NCBI GenBank assembly: GCA_934277695.1
Contig: CAKQVG010000001.1
Location: forward strand, 248,001-312,000
Direction: 5' to 3'
DNA from: CAG-238 sp934277695
Lineage (GTDB): Bacteria; Bacillota; Clostridia; Peptostreptococcales; Anaerovoracaceae
Length of the DNA stretch: 64,000 bases
Positions 43,394 to 51,954 of the stretch are shown in pieces (position 1 is the stretch's first letter; each line of letters begins with the position of its first letter). A program made the position numbers and the translations under genes. A model generated the notes under the pieces. It did no database searches. It was given only the letters and a program-made list of their open reading frames with translations, and was not told the DNA's origin.

Positions 43394-45133
43394 TCACATA
43401 TATTTTTTCGCACCCTCGATAATCTCCTTGTTGATACCCAACATGGCTGCTATGCTGAGGGCTTCCTTTGGAACTTGGGTTTTGTTATCCACGCGATACA
43501 GACGATAGTCCATATGCTTGGATATTATATTTATCCTGTCACGGCGGTTTGCATACTGGATTTCGCGGTTCAAAAGATCGAAATTGCAGTCCGAGAGTCC
43601 TCTTACCTGCATATTTACAATGCCTTCCCGCTCCGTCACGGATTCAAAGTGCGTCGTAATCAAGGAAATATACGGTTTTTCGATCAGGTAATCGACAAGG
43701 CTCTTGGTGAGTGCCGTACCTTCGGTCGGGTTGGTTCCCGATGCGATTTCGTCAATGAGAATCAGGCTTCTGTCCTGTCCGTGATCTAAGATTTCCTTAA
43801 GTTCTTCCATTTCGGAACCGAAACTCGAAAGACCTCTCTCAACCGACTGCGAATCGCCTATGAGAATCTGCATGTAATTCGACAAGCCGATCCGTGCGTG
43901 TTTGGCAGGTACGAAAAATCCGTACTGCGCCAAAATCGGAATCTGTCCTGCCAGTTTGAGCGAAATTGTTTTTCCGCCCATGTTTGCCCCGGTTATCAGT
44001 GTGACTCCGTCCTTGAGGCTCAGCGAAACCGGACAATAGGTCTTGCCCTTCTGCTTAATCACATCTTCAACCTGAACATTTCTGCCGTCTTCGAATTCGA
44101 TGACATGCTCATCGGCAATCTCCGGCTTTGTCATGTCGTGCTGTATGGAATATCTGGCTCTTGCAAGTGCCAGATCCAAAGCACCTATCTTCTCGCAGTT
44201 TTCAAGAAGCACGTCCGACTTCTCCGAAATTTTCTTCGAAAGAACACCTCTGATTCTTTCTTCTTCTGCTTCTATTTTCTCGTTGATTACTTCAATTTCG
44301 CCCACAAATTTATATATTTCTTCCGTAGGCTTGAGCTGCAAGGTAACACTCATATAGTCCTGATCCACAATTTCAAGTTCAGGAAGAGCCTGTATCTTCT
44401 CAAAATCCGGATTCGACTTCGCAAGCACGATATCGAACTTAGGTGTGAGCATTACTCCGTGCTGTTTTCTCAGTTCTTCGCGCTTCTGCTTCTGCTCCCT
44501 GCGAATCATGAGTTCATATTCTCTTTTTTTGCCTCGCAGTTCCGCAAGCAGCGGGCTGAATTCGTTGTATATGTAAAAGGTATTCAGTCTGTCTCCGGTC
44601 GGGTCAAGCGCATCCAGCAAATCTTCGGTGTCTGCCAGAAAATAATCGTCAGGCACCGTGTTCACAACAGGCTCGCCGTCTTCCGATTCCGTCTGCAGCG
44701 CCCCAATACTCTCGGGTTTCTCACACTCGGACACGCAGTGGCATCCCTTGTAGTCGCCTACCTCGTGTTCTTTGGTAAGTTTCCCAAGCTGCCTCATCTG
44801 AAGCAGCAAAGACTTCACTTCATAAAGTTCCACGGTTGAAAGAATCGTGTCTCCGCTTCTCTGAACGGTCAGAGTAGGATCTTTTATCTCCATGAAAACT
44901 TCAAGTATCTTATCCGTCAAGACTTTGTTCTGCTTAACGAAATATATCATTCTCTCCACGCGGTCGAGCTCATCCCGGAGGTCCTGTTCCTCACCCGGAT
45001 AAAACGGTCTTATCTCTTTCAGCTGTTTCTTGCCGAAAGGTGTGTTGAGGTCAAGGTTAAACATGACATACTCAAGACCTGTTTCTTTTCTCGTTTTGAC
45101 ATTTGCAAGCCGTCTGTTTGTTCCCTGTTTCAT
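43394..45133 (-). CDS. kamC: Lysine 5,6-aminomutase reactivase ATPase (MutS-like)
   Basis: A 579-residue protein whose C-terminal part is a MutS-like ABC ATPase: Walker A LITGANMGGKTISLK, signature-like GLSSFGSEM, Walker B LILIDEIASGTNPTEG and switch LITTHFESV. Unlike MutS it has no mismatch-recognition domain, and the N-terminal part is specific to kam clusters. KamC with KamB is taken to restore inactivated 5,6-aminomutase by exchanging damaged cobalamin. The start at 45133 follows GAGGA inside the kamB end, 2 bp after its stop. Function comes from family and context. Confidence 0.85.
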   Translation of the reverse strand: MKQGTNRRLANVKTRKETGLEYVMFNLDLNTPFGKKQLKEIRPFYPGEEQDLRDELDRVERMIYFVKQNKVLTDKILEVFMEIKDPTLTVQRSGDTILSTVELYEVKSLLLQMRQLGKLTKEHEVGDYKGCHCVSECEKPESIGALQTESEDGEPVVNTVPDDYFLADTEDLLDALDPTGDRLNTFYIYNEFSPLLAELRGKKREYELMIRREQKQKREELRKQHGVMLTPKFDIVLAKSNPDFEKIQALPELEIVDQDYMSVTLQLKPTEEIYKFVGEIEVINEKIEAEEERIRGVLSKKISEKSDVLLENCEKIGALDLALARARYSIQHDMTKPEIADEHVIEFEDGRNVQVEDVIKQKGKTYCPVSLSLKDGVTLITGANMGGKTISLKLAGQIPILAQYGFFVPAKHARIGLSNYMQILIGDSQSVERGLSSFGSEMEELKEILDHGQDRSLILIDEIASGTNPTEGTALTKSLVDYLIEKPYISLITTHFESVTEREGIVNMQVRGLSDCNFDLLNREIQYANRRDRINIISKHMDYRLYRVDNKTQVPKEALSIAAMLGINKEIIEGAKKYM

Positions 45134-45135
45134 TC

Positions 45136-46155
45136 TTACATCCTCACATCTATGATTGGAATGTCCGGAATCGCCTTCTGCATTTCTTCCAAAAGAATGC
45201 GGTTGTCGAAGGTGTATCCCGCCGGTGCCCACGGATTAACCGTGATGGCAGCAATTTCGATGTTTTTGAGAACCGATACGCGGAATCCTTTCTTCCGGAA
45301 GATTCCCCAGTTCATCGCATTTACAAAAATCTTCGTCGGGTCTTTCAAAACAAAGTGCACCTGCTTGAGATTTTTTAAGCTTATGTCCGAAATCACGCTG
45401 CTTGTGAAAGCACCCGGTATATATATATATCTTGTATCCTCATCGATGGCTCCGTTGATTTCCTTCGCCGCTCCAAGACCCGTTGCAAGGTCAAGTTTGC
45501 GGACATTTCCGTTGTCATCGACAAGCATAATCTTGTCGTCAAAGTTATTGTTTTCAATTGCCTCTCTTGCCGTGCCTGCTTCCAGTTCCGGCGTCCTGTA
45601 GAGGTTTACTATATGTGCGGTTTCTTCCACAACCTTGCTCATCGTTCTGGAAAGCACCGCCCCCGTTGAAAGTATAATTGCATCCGATGTATCCGGAGAT
45701 GCAATTGTCTTTCTGTCGATTGCGCCATCGATAAGGACAAGCTCACATCCAAGCTTGAGCATATCGTCGCAGAGGAGTTTCTGCTCTGCGTTTATTACGG
45801 GTCCCGCAATCTGTACATATCCGGCTTCTCTGACTCTGCATATCAGCAGTTCCCCGATTGCCGTCGAATATTTCGTCTTTCGAATTACTTCCAGTCCGGC
45901 ATCTGCCATCTCGTACAAAAGCGAAGGTACGGCGGCCAGCATGCCCTCTTCCAGGTATACTCTCGGCTTTTCGGTTCCTGTTACCAGATCCTGTGTTTCT
46001 CCGTCTCTGCCCGTTGAAGTAATTCCCAAAACAATTCCTTCGTCGATTGCTTCTTCTATCAGATAGTTAAGTGCTGTTGTCTTGCCGGCATTCTTTGCCA
46101 TTCCGACAATGGAAATTGCTTTGTATTTTGTTGATAAGTCGTACAATATACCCAT
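45136..46155 (-). CDS. kamB: Lysine 5,6-aminomutase reactivase subunit
   Basis: A 339-residue P-loop protein with Walker A VGMAKNAGKTTALNYL near 18 and TSTGRDGETQD after it. The middle resembles the kam-cluster KamB family (YVQIAGPVINAEQ, LVLIDGAIDRKTIAS), and the C terminus ends ITVNPWAPAGYTFDNRILLEEM. It works with KamC. It starts after AAAGGAT; a 30-bp palindrome separates it from kamA. No other pathway uses this family as far as I know. Confidence 0.85.
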   Translation of the reverse strand: MGILYDLSTKYKAISIVGMAKNAGKTTALNYLIEEAIDEGIVLGITSTGRDGETQDLVTGTEKPRVYLEEGMLAAVPSLLYEMADAGLEVIRKTKYSTAIGELLICRVREAGYVQIAGPVINAEQKLLCDDMLKLGCELVLIDGAIDRKTIASPDTSDAIILSTGAVLSRTMSKVVEETAHIVNLYRTPELEAGTAREAIENNNFDDKIMLVDDNGNVRKLDLATGLGAAKEINGAIDEDTRYIYIPGAFTSSVISDISLKNLKQVHFVLKDPTKIFVNAMNWGIFRKKGFRVSVLKNIEIAAITVNPWAPAGYTFDNRILLEEMQKAIPDIPIIDVRM

Positions 46156-46178
46156 TTATGTAATATCCTTTATCACAC

Positions 46179-46208
46179 CTATAGGGGGCCGATATCGGTC
46201 CCCTATAG
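46179..46208. other. 30-bp intercistronic palindrome, kamA-kamB
   Basis: CTATAGGGGGCCGAT and ATCGGTCCCCTATAG pair completely with one G-U. A second stem, AATTCCG/CGGAATT at 46233-46251, overlaps the kamA stop codon. No U run follows either. Confidence 0.7.
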
Positions 46209-46249
46209 ATACATTTAATTTTATGGCCGCACAATTCCGGCGTTCGGAA

Positions 46250-47509
46250 TTAGTGCTGGTTTCTTTCGTGTCTTGCAAGGTGTGCAGGCTCGATAGTCTT
46301 GATTTCAGGACCTTCACCGAGTGCAGATACACCCTGATATTTGTAAGTTCTCTTGCCTGTGCAGAAGTCGCATTTGCAAGGAAGATCCGGAAGGCTCGGT
46401 TCTGTGTATGTAGTAATGATACCTTCGTAGTTTCTCAGGATTACCTTGTGCGGAGTCTGAGAAATTACATACTGAGGCATTACAGGAGTCTTACCGCCAC
46501 CACCAGGAGCGTCAACTACAAATGTAGGAACTGCATAGCCGGAAGTGTGTCCTCTCAAACCTTCCATGATTTCGATACCCTTGGAAACCGGAGTTCTGAA
46601 GTGTTCGATACCCATGGAAAGGTCGCAGATGTAGATGTAGTAAGGTCTTACTCTGTTCTTTACTAACTGGTGCATAAGATCTCTCATGATATGCTTACAG
46701 TCATTTACGCCACGGAGTAATACGGACTGGTTGCCAAGAGGAATACCTGCGTCAGCAAGTTTTCTTAAAGCTTCCATAGCCGTCGGAGTCATTTCCTTTG
46801 GATGGTTGAAGTGAGTGTTTAACCAGATTGGGTGGTATTTCTTCAGCATGTTAACAAGGTTGTCAGTAATTCTCATAGGCATTACAACCGGAGTTCTGGA
46901 ACCCAATCTTACGATTTCAACATGAGGAATCTTTCTTAATTCGCTGATGATGTATTCTAATGTGTCATCTTCAACGCAGAGAGCGTCACCACCGGAAAGA
47001 AGTACGTCTCTAACCTGTGGAGTTTTTCTGATGTATTCGATGCAAGCGTTGATGTCTTCTCTTGATCTGGCACCATCAGTTTCGCCTGCGAGTCTTCTTC
47101 TTGTGCAGTGTCTGCAGTACATGGAGCACTGGTCAGTGATTAAGAATAAAACTCTGTCCGGATATCTGTGAGTTAATCCAGGAGCCGGGGAGTCAGCATC
47201 TTCGTGTAATGGGTCCATGTCGTCTGCTTCGGATCTGTGCATTTCTGCTAATGTAGGAACTGCCTGCATTCTGATCGGGCATCTCGGATCGTCCGGATCC
47301 ATAAGGGATGCATAGTAAGGAGTGATTCCTACTCTGAAGCCGCCCATAACCTTTTCGATATCAGCCTTTTCCTGTTCTGTTAAGTTAACAACCTTTGCAA
47401 TGTCTTCTACTGTTGAAAGTCTGTGTTCAACCTGCCAATGCCAGTCGTTCCACTGTTCGTCTGTAACATCCTTAAAAAGAGGAATGTCTTTCCAATTTCT
47501 AACAGCCAT
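46250..47509 (-). CDS. kamA: Lysine 2,3-aminomutase
   Basis: A 419-residue radical SAM and PLP enzyme that converts L-lysine to L-beta-lysine, the first step of lysine fermentation. Cys 128, 132 and 135 (CSMYCRHC) bind the [4Fe-4S] cluster, Lys 340 in DAPGGGGKTP binds PLP, and PCKCDFCTGKR near 377 is part of the structural zinc site. The start follows AAAGGAG. The gene is flanked by strong mRNA hairpins on both sides, which may set its level apart from the reactivase genes. Confidence 0.97.
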   Translation of the reverse strand: MAVRNWKDIPLFKDVTDEQWNDWHWQVEHRLSTVEDIAKVVNLTEQEKADIEKVMGGFRVGITPYYASLMDPDDPRCPIRMQAVPTLAEMHRSEADDMDPLHEDADSPAPGLTHRYPDRVLFLITDQCSMYCRHCTRRRLAGETDGARSREDINACIEYIRKTPQVRDVLLSGGDALCVEDDTLEYIISELRKIPHVEIVRLGSRTPVVMPMRITDNLVNMLKKYHPIWLNTHFNHPKEMTPTAMEALRKLADAGIPLGNQSVLLRGVNDCKHIMRDLMHQLVKNRVRPYYIYICDLSMGIEHFRTPVSKGIEIMEGLRGHTSGYAVPTFVVDAPGGGGKTPVMPQYVISQTPHKVILRNYEGIITTYTEPSLPDLPCKCDFCTGKRTYKYQGVSALGEGPEIKTIEPAHLARHERNQH

Positions 47510-47549
47510 CTTTTAATCTCCTTTAATAATTCAAATAAACATTTGGAAT

Positions 47550-47579
47550 GGAATCCCGCAGGGAGTCCTGCGAGATTCC
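47550..47579 (-). other. Intercistronic hairpin, kdd-kamA
   Basis: GGAATCTCGCAGG and CCTGCGGGATTCC form a 13-bp stem with one wobble and a 4-base loop. There is no U run, so read-through is expected. Confidence 0.7.
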
Positions 47580-47615
47580 TTTAATAAGTATCTTCAGCTA
47601 TTTATGTTCCGAAAA

Positions 47616-48677
47616 TTATGCGTACATTTCTTCGAATAAAGCTTTAAGACCAGGGTTTTCTCTTAAGCACTGAAGAGTGATTGCAGCGTGACCCTTAGTG
47701 TATCCGTTACCGATGATCATTGTAACGTCTTTGCCAACGCCTTCAGCACCGAGAGCTGCCTTTGTGAAGGAAGTAGCCATTGAGAAGAAGTAAACAACTC
47801 CGTCGTCCTTACAGGAAAGGATGGAAGCCATTTCTGTGTTTTCAATGGATACGCAGTTGATAACTACGTCGAATAATTCGCCGTTTGTTAATTCCATGGA
47901 CTTGTTGTAGAATCCAACAGCATCTGTAGCGTCCATGTGGAAGTATTCATCAGCAAGGTTAAGAGCTCTTGCTCTGTCTTCGGACTTCTGGGAACCAGCA
48001 GCACATACTACTAAGCCGGTAACGCCAGCTCTCTTCTTAGCTTCGTGTAAGCAAAGGAGACCGGATTTTCCGCCGCCGCCGATGATAAGAACTTTCTGTC
48101 CGGACTGAACTAACTTAGCAGTCTGAGCAGGAGCACCAGCAACGTCTAATGCTGATAATGCAGTCTTTTCTGGCATATCATCAGGAATAATTCCGTAGAT
48201 ACCGGACTGGAATAAGATAGCCTTACCCTTGATGTCAACCTGGTCGATAGCAGGTCTCATTTCGATGATTTCATCGATTCTTAACGGAGTTAAGGAAAGG
48301 GATACTAATGTAGCAATCTTGTCGCCAACCTTTAAGTCGCCAACGTATGCAGGACCAACCTGTTCAACTGTTCCGAGAAGCATTCCGCCGGAACCAGTCC
48401 AAGGGTTTTTGTGCTTACCAGCGTGAGCAACGATTTCCATCATCTTAGCGCCGATCTTGTCCATTTCTTCCTTAGTTGTAACTTCTGCAGGCTTCTTGTC
48501 TAAAACTCTTCTAACGATTTCTGTGAAGGAAGCGGAGTCGATGTTTAAAGTCTTAACATCGATTAATACTTCGTTATCGTAGATTTCCATTGTGTTATCA
48601 ATAACATCTGCTGGCTGTGGTAATACTCCCTTTGGAGAGATTACACGGTGTGTACCATAAGGGCATCCTTTTTTCAT
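47616..48677 (-). CDS. kdd: L-erythro-3,5-diaminohexanoate dehydrogenase
   Basis: A 353-residue NAD(P)-dependent enzyme that oxidatively deaminates 3,5-diaminohexanoate to 3-keto-5-aminohexanoate. It starts YGTHRVISPKGVLPQPADV, has the GTVEQVG segment near 102 and the dinucleotide loop LIIGGGGKSGLL near 197. The ATG follows AGGAGG. First gene of the operon, under the sigma-54 promoter at 48885. The regulator at 49067 is a paralogue of this enzyme over its N-terminal half. Confidence 0.95.
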   Translation of the reverse strand: MKKGCPYGTHRVISPKGVLPQPADVIDNTMEIYDNEVLIDVKTLNIDSASFTEIVRRVLDKKPAEVTTKEEMDKIGAKMMEIVAHAGKHKNPWTGSGGMLLGTVEQVGPAYVGDLKVGDKIATLVSLSLTPLRIDEIIEMRPAIDQVDIKGKAILFQSGIYGIIPDDMPEKTALSALDVAGAPAQTAKLVQSGQKVLIIGGGGKSGLLCLHEAKKRAGVTGLVVCAAGSQKSEDRARALNLADEYFHMDATDAVGFYNKSMELTNGELFDVVINCVSIENTEMASILSCKDDGVVYFFSMATSFTKAALGAEGVGKDVTMIIGNGYTKGHAAITLQCLRENPGLKALFEEMYA

Positions 48678-48884
48678 TTTATTTTCCTCCTAGAAAAAAT
48701 ATTAATTTTATTTTTATGCTCCTGCTTCGCGACAAACCTATCCGGTTGCTGTACAGGGCATAACTTACTATGTTAATTATATATCATTGGGTTCGATTTT
48801 TCCATAGCAAAAACCGTTTTTGAACAAATTATTTTTTTCTTCACAAAAAATCACATTTATTCCCTTCTTACCCGCATCAATATT

Positions 48885-48902
48885 AAGCAAATTTTGTGCC
48901 AA
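48885..48902 (-). promoter_or_regulatory. Sigma-54 promoter of the kdd operon
   Basis: TTGGCAC (48896-48902), 5 bp and TTGCTT (48885-48890) read on the minus strand, with the fixed GG/GC spacing of -24/-12 promoters. Transcription should begin near 48876 and run into kdd. Candidate activator sites lie upstream at 49017-49034 (GTGAAC, 8 bp, TTTC) and on the minus strand around 48966-48982 (GTGAATCGACATCGAAC). Confidence 0.85.
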
Positions 48903-49038
48903 CGCTTTTCATTTTTCAAGCCTTTCGCTTATATCCCCAAACACCGCACAAAGTGGGGCATCCGTTCGATGTCGATTCACTTCTGTATCTTTCTTTCAGC
49001 AAAATTCTTACATAAAGTGAACCGAAATGTTTTCATGA
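48903..49038. promoter_or_regulatory. Upstream region of the kdd sigma-54 promoter
   Basis: No gene. It holds the candidate sites above, a CCCCA/TGGGG inverted repeat near 48936-48959 and TTCACTT/AAGTGAA half-sites. A sigma-54 activator would bind here. Confidence 0.4.
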
Positions 49039-49069
49039 TAAAAAATAGCGAACCTTTTTCGGTTCGCTA
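49039..49069 (-). terminator. Terminator of the sigma-54 regulator gene
   Basis: TAGCGAACC and GGTTCGCTA form a perfect 9-bp stem followed by TTTTTTA. The stop codon lies in the stem. Confidence 0.85.
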
Positions 49070-51136
49070 CTCAATTTCATATTTTTTCTTCTTCCTTACA
49101 AGCTGTGTTTGACTGATTCCCACGGCTTTTGCCGCCTTTCTGGTTGAACCGTACTTTTCGCAGGCGTATTTGATGAGACCCTTCTCGTATTCTTCCACCG
49201 CCGACTGCAGATCGATCTCTGCTTCCCGCTCGGTTTCTTCCGTTTCCTCCCTGCCGTAGCTTCCGCCTTCGAAGAGCTCGCCGTGACTTTCGCGCATGAC
49301 ATCCATCAATGTTATGTCCTCGCCCTGCGCCGATATAATCAGTCGCTGCACGGAGTTTTCCAGTTCACGCACATTTCCCGGCCATGGCATCCTCTTGAGG
49401 TAATCCATTGCACTGTCTGCGATTCCCCGCTTTGCGCCGAATTTCTTGCCGTATTTGCCGAGGAACAAATTTACAAGTGCCGGTATGTCATCCGTTCTGT
49501 CGGCAAGATCCGGAATTCGGATCGGCACAACATTCAGTCTGTAGTACAGGTCTCGCCTGAAAAGCCCCTCTTCAACAAATTTTTCAAGGTCCCTGTTTGT
49601 TGCCGAAATGATTCTGACATTCGTTTTAATCGGCGTTGTGCCGCCCACGCGGTAGAACTCGCCGTCCTGAATGACTCTGAGCAGTTTTGCCTGCATTTCA
49701 AGGGGCAGTTCGCCTATTTCGTCAAGGAACATTACACCGTTGTTTGCAGTTTCAAAATAGCCTTTTTTGCCGGTCGTGTTTGCTCCCGTGAAAGCGCCCT
49801 TTTCGTATCCGAAGAACTCCGATTCAATCAGATTCGGTGAAATTGCTCCGCAGTTTATTTTTACGAACGGCTGCAGTTTCCGGTCGCTGTTTTTTTGTAT
49901 GAGGTTTGCAACTTTTTCCTTGCCGACGCCTGTGGAGCCGAAGATTATGACATTGCAGTCGTATTTCGAAACTTTCATGATTTCTTCCATGACCACCTGC
50001 ATGGCTCTTGACTTGAAAACAAAATCATCCGACAGGCTTTTTTCAACCAGGGACTTTGTATAAGGGCTCATTTCCCATTCCTGCTCTTCCGGTTCTTTCA
50101 GTGTCTCAACCGTTGCATTTTCAAAGTAAGGCGCCACTTCGGAAACCAGTTCCATGTCGAATCTGTCATAGTCGGCCAGAAAACCTTCCGCACTTCTCAC
50201 ATCGAGGTCTTTGGAAATCGACTCGGTGATATACAAGGCAATGTTAAGGTTGTTTATCAGATTGGCAAACAAAACCGTTCCCTTCGGCCGCGTTGCCAGT
50301 ATGTTGATTGTCTCCGCACCCGGTATTTCCGCGCAGTTTACAGACAAATCGAACAAATCGTCTGCATTCAGTTTTTCCAACGCCTCCACCGGTTTCAATA
50401 TGTCGAGAAAATGGATCTGATTAAACACCTTGGAGAGCAGGCTGTCTACGCCTCCTCCCGAGAGCGAGATTCCCGTTTTTTTGTCCAAAAGACAGACGAT
50501 CTCCCCGGTATCACCGATTTTGCGCCGGATTGCGTATCCAAAAAGAAGGTTTGTAATCATGTTGTTTCCGACGATTAAGAATCTATTCTTGCCCTCGGCA
50601 AGCCGGTCGAGCCTCAGCAGGGTCCCGGACTGGTCGAGCGCAAACAACAGCAGATTGGTCGGTGCATTTTCATCGACTTTTACAACCTGAATCCGGTCGT
50701 GTGCGATTACATAGCCCCTTGCCTCCATCTGATTAAATGCACGGTCGATCTCTCCTATGTTCTCTATGTAAATCGGCATCGAAGCCAGCGAAGCATTGCA
50801 AATCACGGTATCTCCGGGCTTCAGCCCATTCGGATTTTCATACTCCGCTCCGATTTCTTCAACAGTGCCGCACACAAGCCCGCCCGTATCCGTTACCGGA
50901 TTATGCATTTTTCCTCTTCGGATTGTTATATCTATGATTTTTTGGCGTATTTTTTCCTCATTATTGTTGGTTTCAGTGCAAATCTGCTTGAAACTTGTTC
51001 CTTCGAGGTGTATTCTTTTAATGGATACTCTCATCTCGTCCGGATATATATCGCGGCTGTTGTCAAGTTTCCATGCTGATGTAGGTAAAACATACTGCGG
51101 TTCCAAAACGCGTTTTGTTCCGTAGGTCGTAGTCAT
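49067..51136 (-). CDS. Sigma-54 activator with a Kdd-like sensor domain
   Basis: A 689-residue protein. Residues 1-345 are homologous to Kdd: YGTKRVLEPQYVLPTSA aligns with Kdd's start and NPVTDTGGLVCGTVEEIG with Kdd's central GTVEQVG segment. The Kdd dinucleotide loop GGGGKSG is replaced by VGNNMITN near 190, so catalysis is unlikely. Residues 370-610 form an AAA+ domain: Walker A GSTGVGKEK near 400, GAFTGA at 447-452 (the sigma-54 contact) and Walker B FLDEIGELP near 470. The last 40 residues form a Fis/TyrR-type helix-turn-helix (STRKAAKAVGISQTQLVRKK). It lies between kdd and kal, both with sigma-54 promoters, and probably activates them when it binds a pathway intermediate. Confidence 0.9.
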   Translation of the reverse strand: MTTTYGTKRVLEPQYVLPTSAWKLDNSRDIYPDEMRVSIKRIHLEGTSFKQICTETNNNEEKIRQKIIDITIRRGKMHNPVTDTGGLVCGTVEEIGAEYENPNGLKPGDTVICNASLASMPIYIENIGEIDRAFNQMEARGYVIAHDRIQVVKVDENAPTNLLLFALDQSGTLLRLDRLAEGKNRFLIVGNNMITNLLFGYAIRRKIGDTGEIVCLLDKKTGISLSGGGVDSLLSKVFNQIHFLDILKPVEALEKLNADDLFDLSVNCAEIPGAETINILATRPKGTVLFANLINNLNIALYITESISKDLDVRSAEGFLADYDRFDMELVSEVAPYFENATVETLKEPEEQEWEMSPYTKSLVEKSLSDDFVFKSRAMQVVMEEIMKVSKYDCNVIIFGSTGVGKEKVANLIQKNSDRKLQPFVKINCGAISPNLIESEFFGYEKGAFTGANTTGKKGYFETANNGVMFLDEIGELPLEMQAKLLRVIQDGEFYRVGGTTPIKTNVRIISATNRDLEKFVEEGLFRRDLYYRLNVVPIRIPDLADRTDDIPALVNLFLGKYGKKFGAKRGIADSAMDYLKRMPWPGNVRELENSVQRLIISAQGEDITLMDVMRESHGELFEGGSYGREETEETEREAEIDLQSAVEEYEKGLIKYACEKYGSTRKAAKAVGISQTQLVRKKKKYEIE

Positions 51137-51156
51137 TTAAGGTTCGCTCCTTTTCA

Positions 51157-51174
51157 GTGAACACAAATCGGTTC
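51157..51174 (+). promoter_or_regulatory. Candidate activator site upstream of kal
   Basis: GTGAAC, 8 bp, GTTC, sharing the form of the site at 49017-49034. It lies only 30 bp from the kal -24 box, closer than is usual for a sigma-54 enhancer. Confidence 0.4.
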
Positions 51175-51203
51175 GTTTTTTATCTATTTTCAATAATAAA
51201 CCA

Positions 51204-51221
51204 TTGGCACACATTTTGCAA
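51204..51221 (+). promoter_or_regulatory. Sigma-54 promoter of kal
   Basis: TTGGCAC (51204-51210), 5 bp and TTGCAA (51216-51221). Transcription should start near 51232, about 60 bp before the kal start. Confidence 0.87.
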
Positions 51222-51292
51222 TATATATCTTCGTGAGTTTTGAGTTATTCAAAATAACTTTAGAATATCGATATGAAAAAGGAGAAAACAAA

Positions 51293-51682
51293 ATGGAAAA
51301 AATTACTTCAACTTTAAGATTAAGAATGTCTGCAAAGGATGCGCACTACGGTGGAGAATTAGTTGACGGAGCACATATGGTTCACTTATTCGGTGACGTT
51401 GCTACTGAATTATTAATCAAGTTAGACGGAGACGAAGGTCTTTTCTGCGCATATGACAATGTAGAATTCTTAGCTCCTACATATGCAGGCGACTACATCG
51501 AAGCTTACGGCGAAATCGACAAAATCGGAAACACTTCCAGACACATGACTTTCGAAGCAAGAAAAGTTATCGTTTCCAGAAAAGACATCAACGCTTCCGC
51601 TGCTGATTTCTTAGAAGAACCTATCGTAGTTGCAAGAGCTTCCGGAACTTGCGTAACTCCGAAGGAAATGAAGAGAAAGTAG
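51293..51682 (+). CDS. kal: 3-aminobutyryl-CoA ammonia-lyase
   Basis: A 129-residue hotdog-fold enzyme that removes ammonia from L-3-aminobutyryl-CoA to give crotonyl-CoA in lysine fermentation. It matches the short Kal family (LRLRMSAKDAHYGGELVDGAHMVHLFGDVAT). The ATG at 51293 follows AAAGGAG; the frame is open 20 codons upstream but that part lies at or before the transcript start. Leu codons are almost all TTA and Arg codons AGA, a bias suggesting high expression. It has its own sigma-54 promoter and terminator. Confidence 0.93.
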   Translation: MEKITSTLRLRMSAKDAHYGGELVDGAHMVHLFGDVATELLIKLDGDEGLFCAYDNVEFLAPTYAGDYIEAYGEIDKIGNTSRHMTFEARKVIVSRKDINASAADFLEEPIVVARASGTCVTPKEMKRK

Positions 51683-51730
51683 CACAAATTTAGAAAACAC
51701 GATAATTACTAATACATCTTTTATGGAAGA

Positions 51731-51757
51731 AGGGTTTGCTTATGCAGGCTCTTTTTT
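51731..51757 (+). terminator. kal terminator
   Basis: AGGGTTTGC and GCAGGCTCT form a 9-bp stem with several G-U pairs, followed by TTTTT. Confidence 0.65.
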
Positions 51758-51918
51758 CATTTCGGGGCTTTTGTGCGATGCACGGAACAGTTCGAGCAGC
51801 TCGAGCAGCCCGGGCAGCCCGCACAGCCGCCTTTTCGGCGGCTGCGAATCATTGAAAAGACAGCCGCGCAAAGCGCGGCTCCTATTATAATCAACACTGC
51901 TATCGTTGCAAAATTCAT
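51757..51918 (-). CDS. FeoB-associated Cys-rich membrane protein
   Basis: A 53-residue protein with one membrane segment (MNFATIAVLIIIGAALCAAVFSMI) and a tail with five Cys in CAGCPGCSSCSNC. It belongs to the small protein family that follows feoB in Firmicutes and is thought to help iron uptake or FeoB activity. The start at 51918 follows AGAGGTG and gives the usual length. It lies 36 bp after feoB. Confidence 0.85.
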   Translation of the reverse strand: MNFATIAVLIIIGAALCAAVFSMIRSRRKGGCAGCPGCSSCSNCSVHRTKAPK

Positions 51919-51954
51919 AATTTCACCTCTCAAGCCACAAAGTTCACGCTGCAC

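Noticed and set aside
43898..44839. 313-codon open frame on the plus strand opposite kamC
   Set aside because: It has no ribosome site and its composition is that of an antisense shadow; kamC on the other strand has clear motifs.
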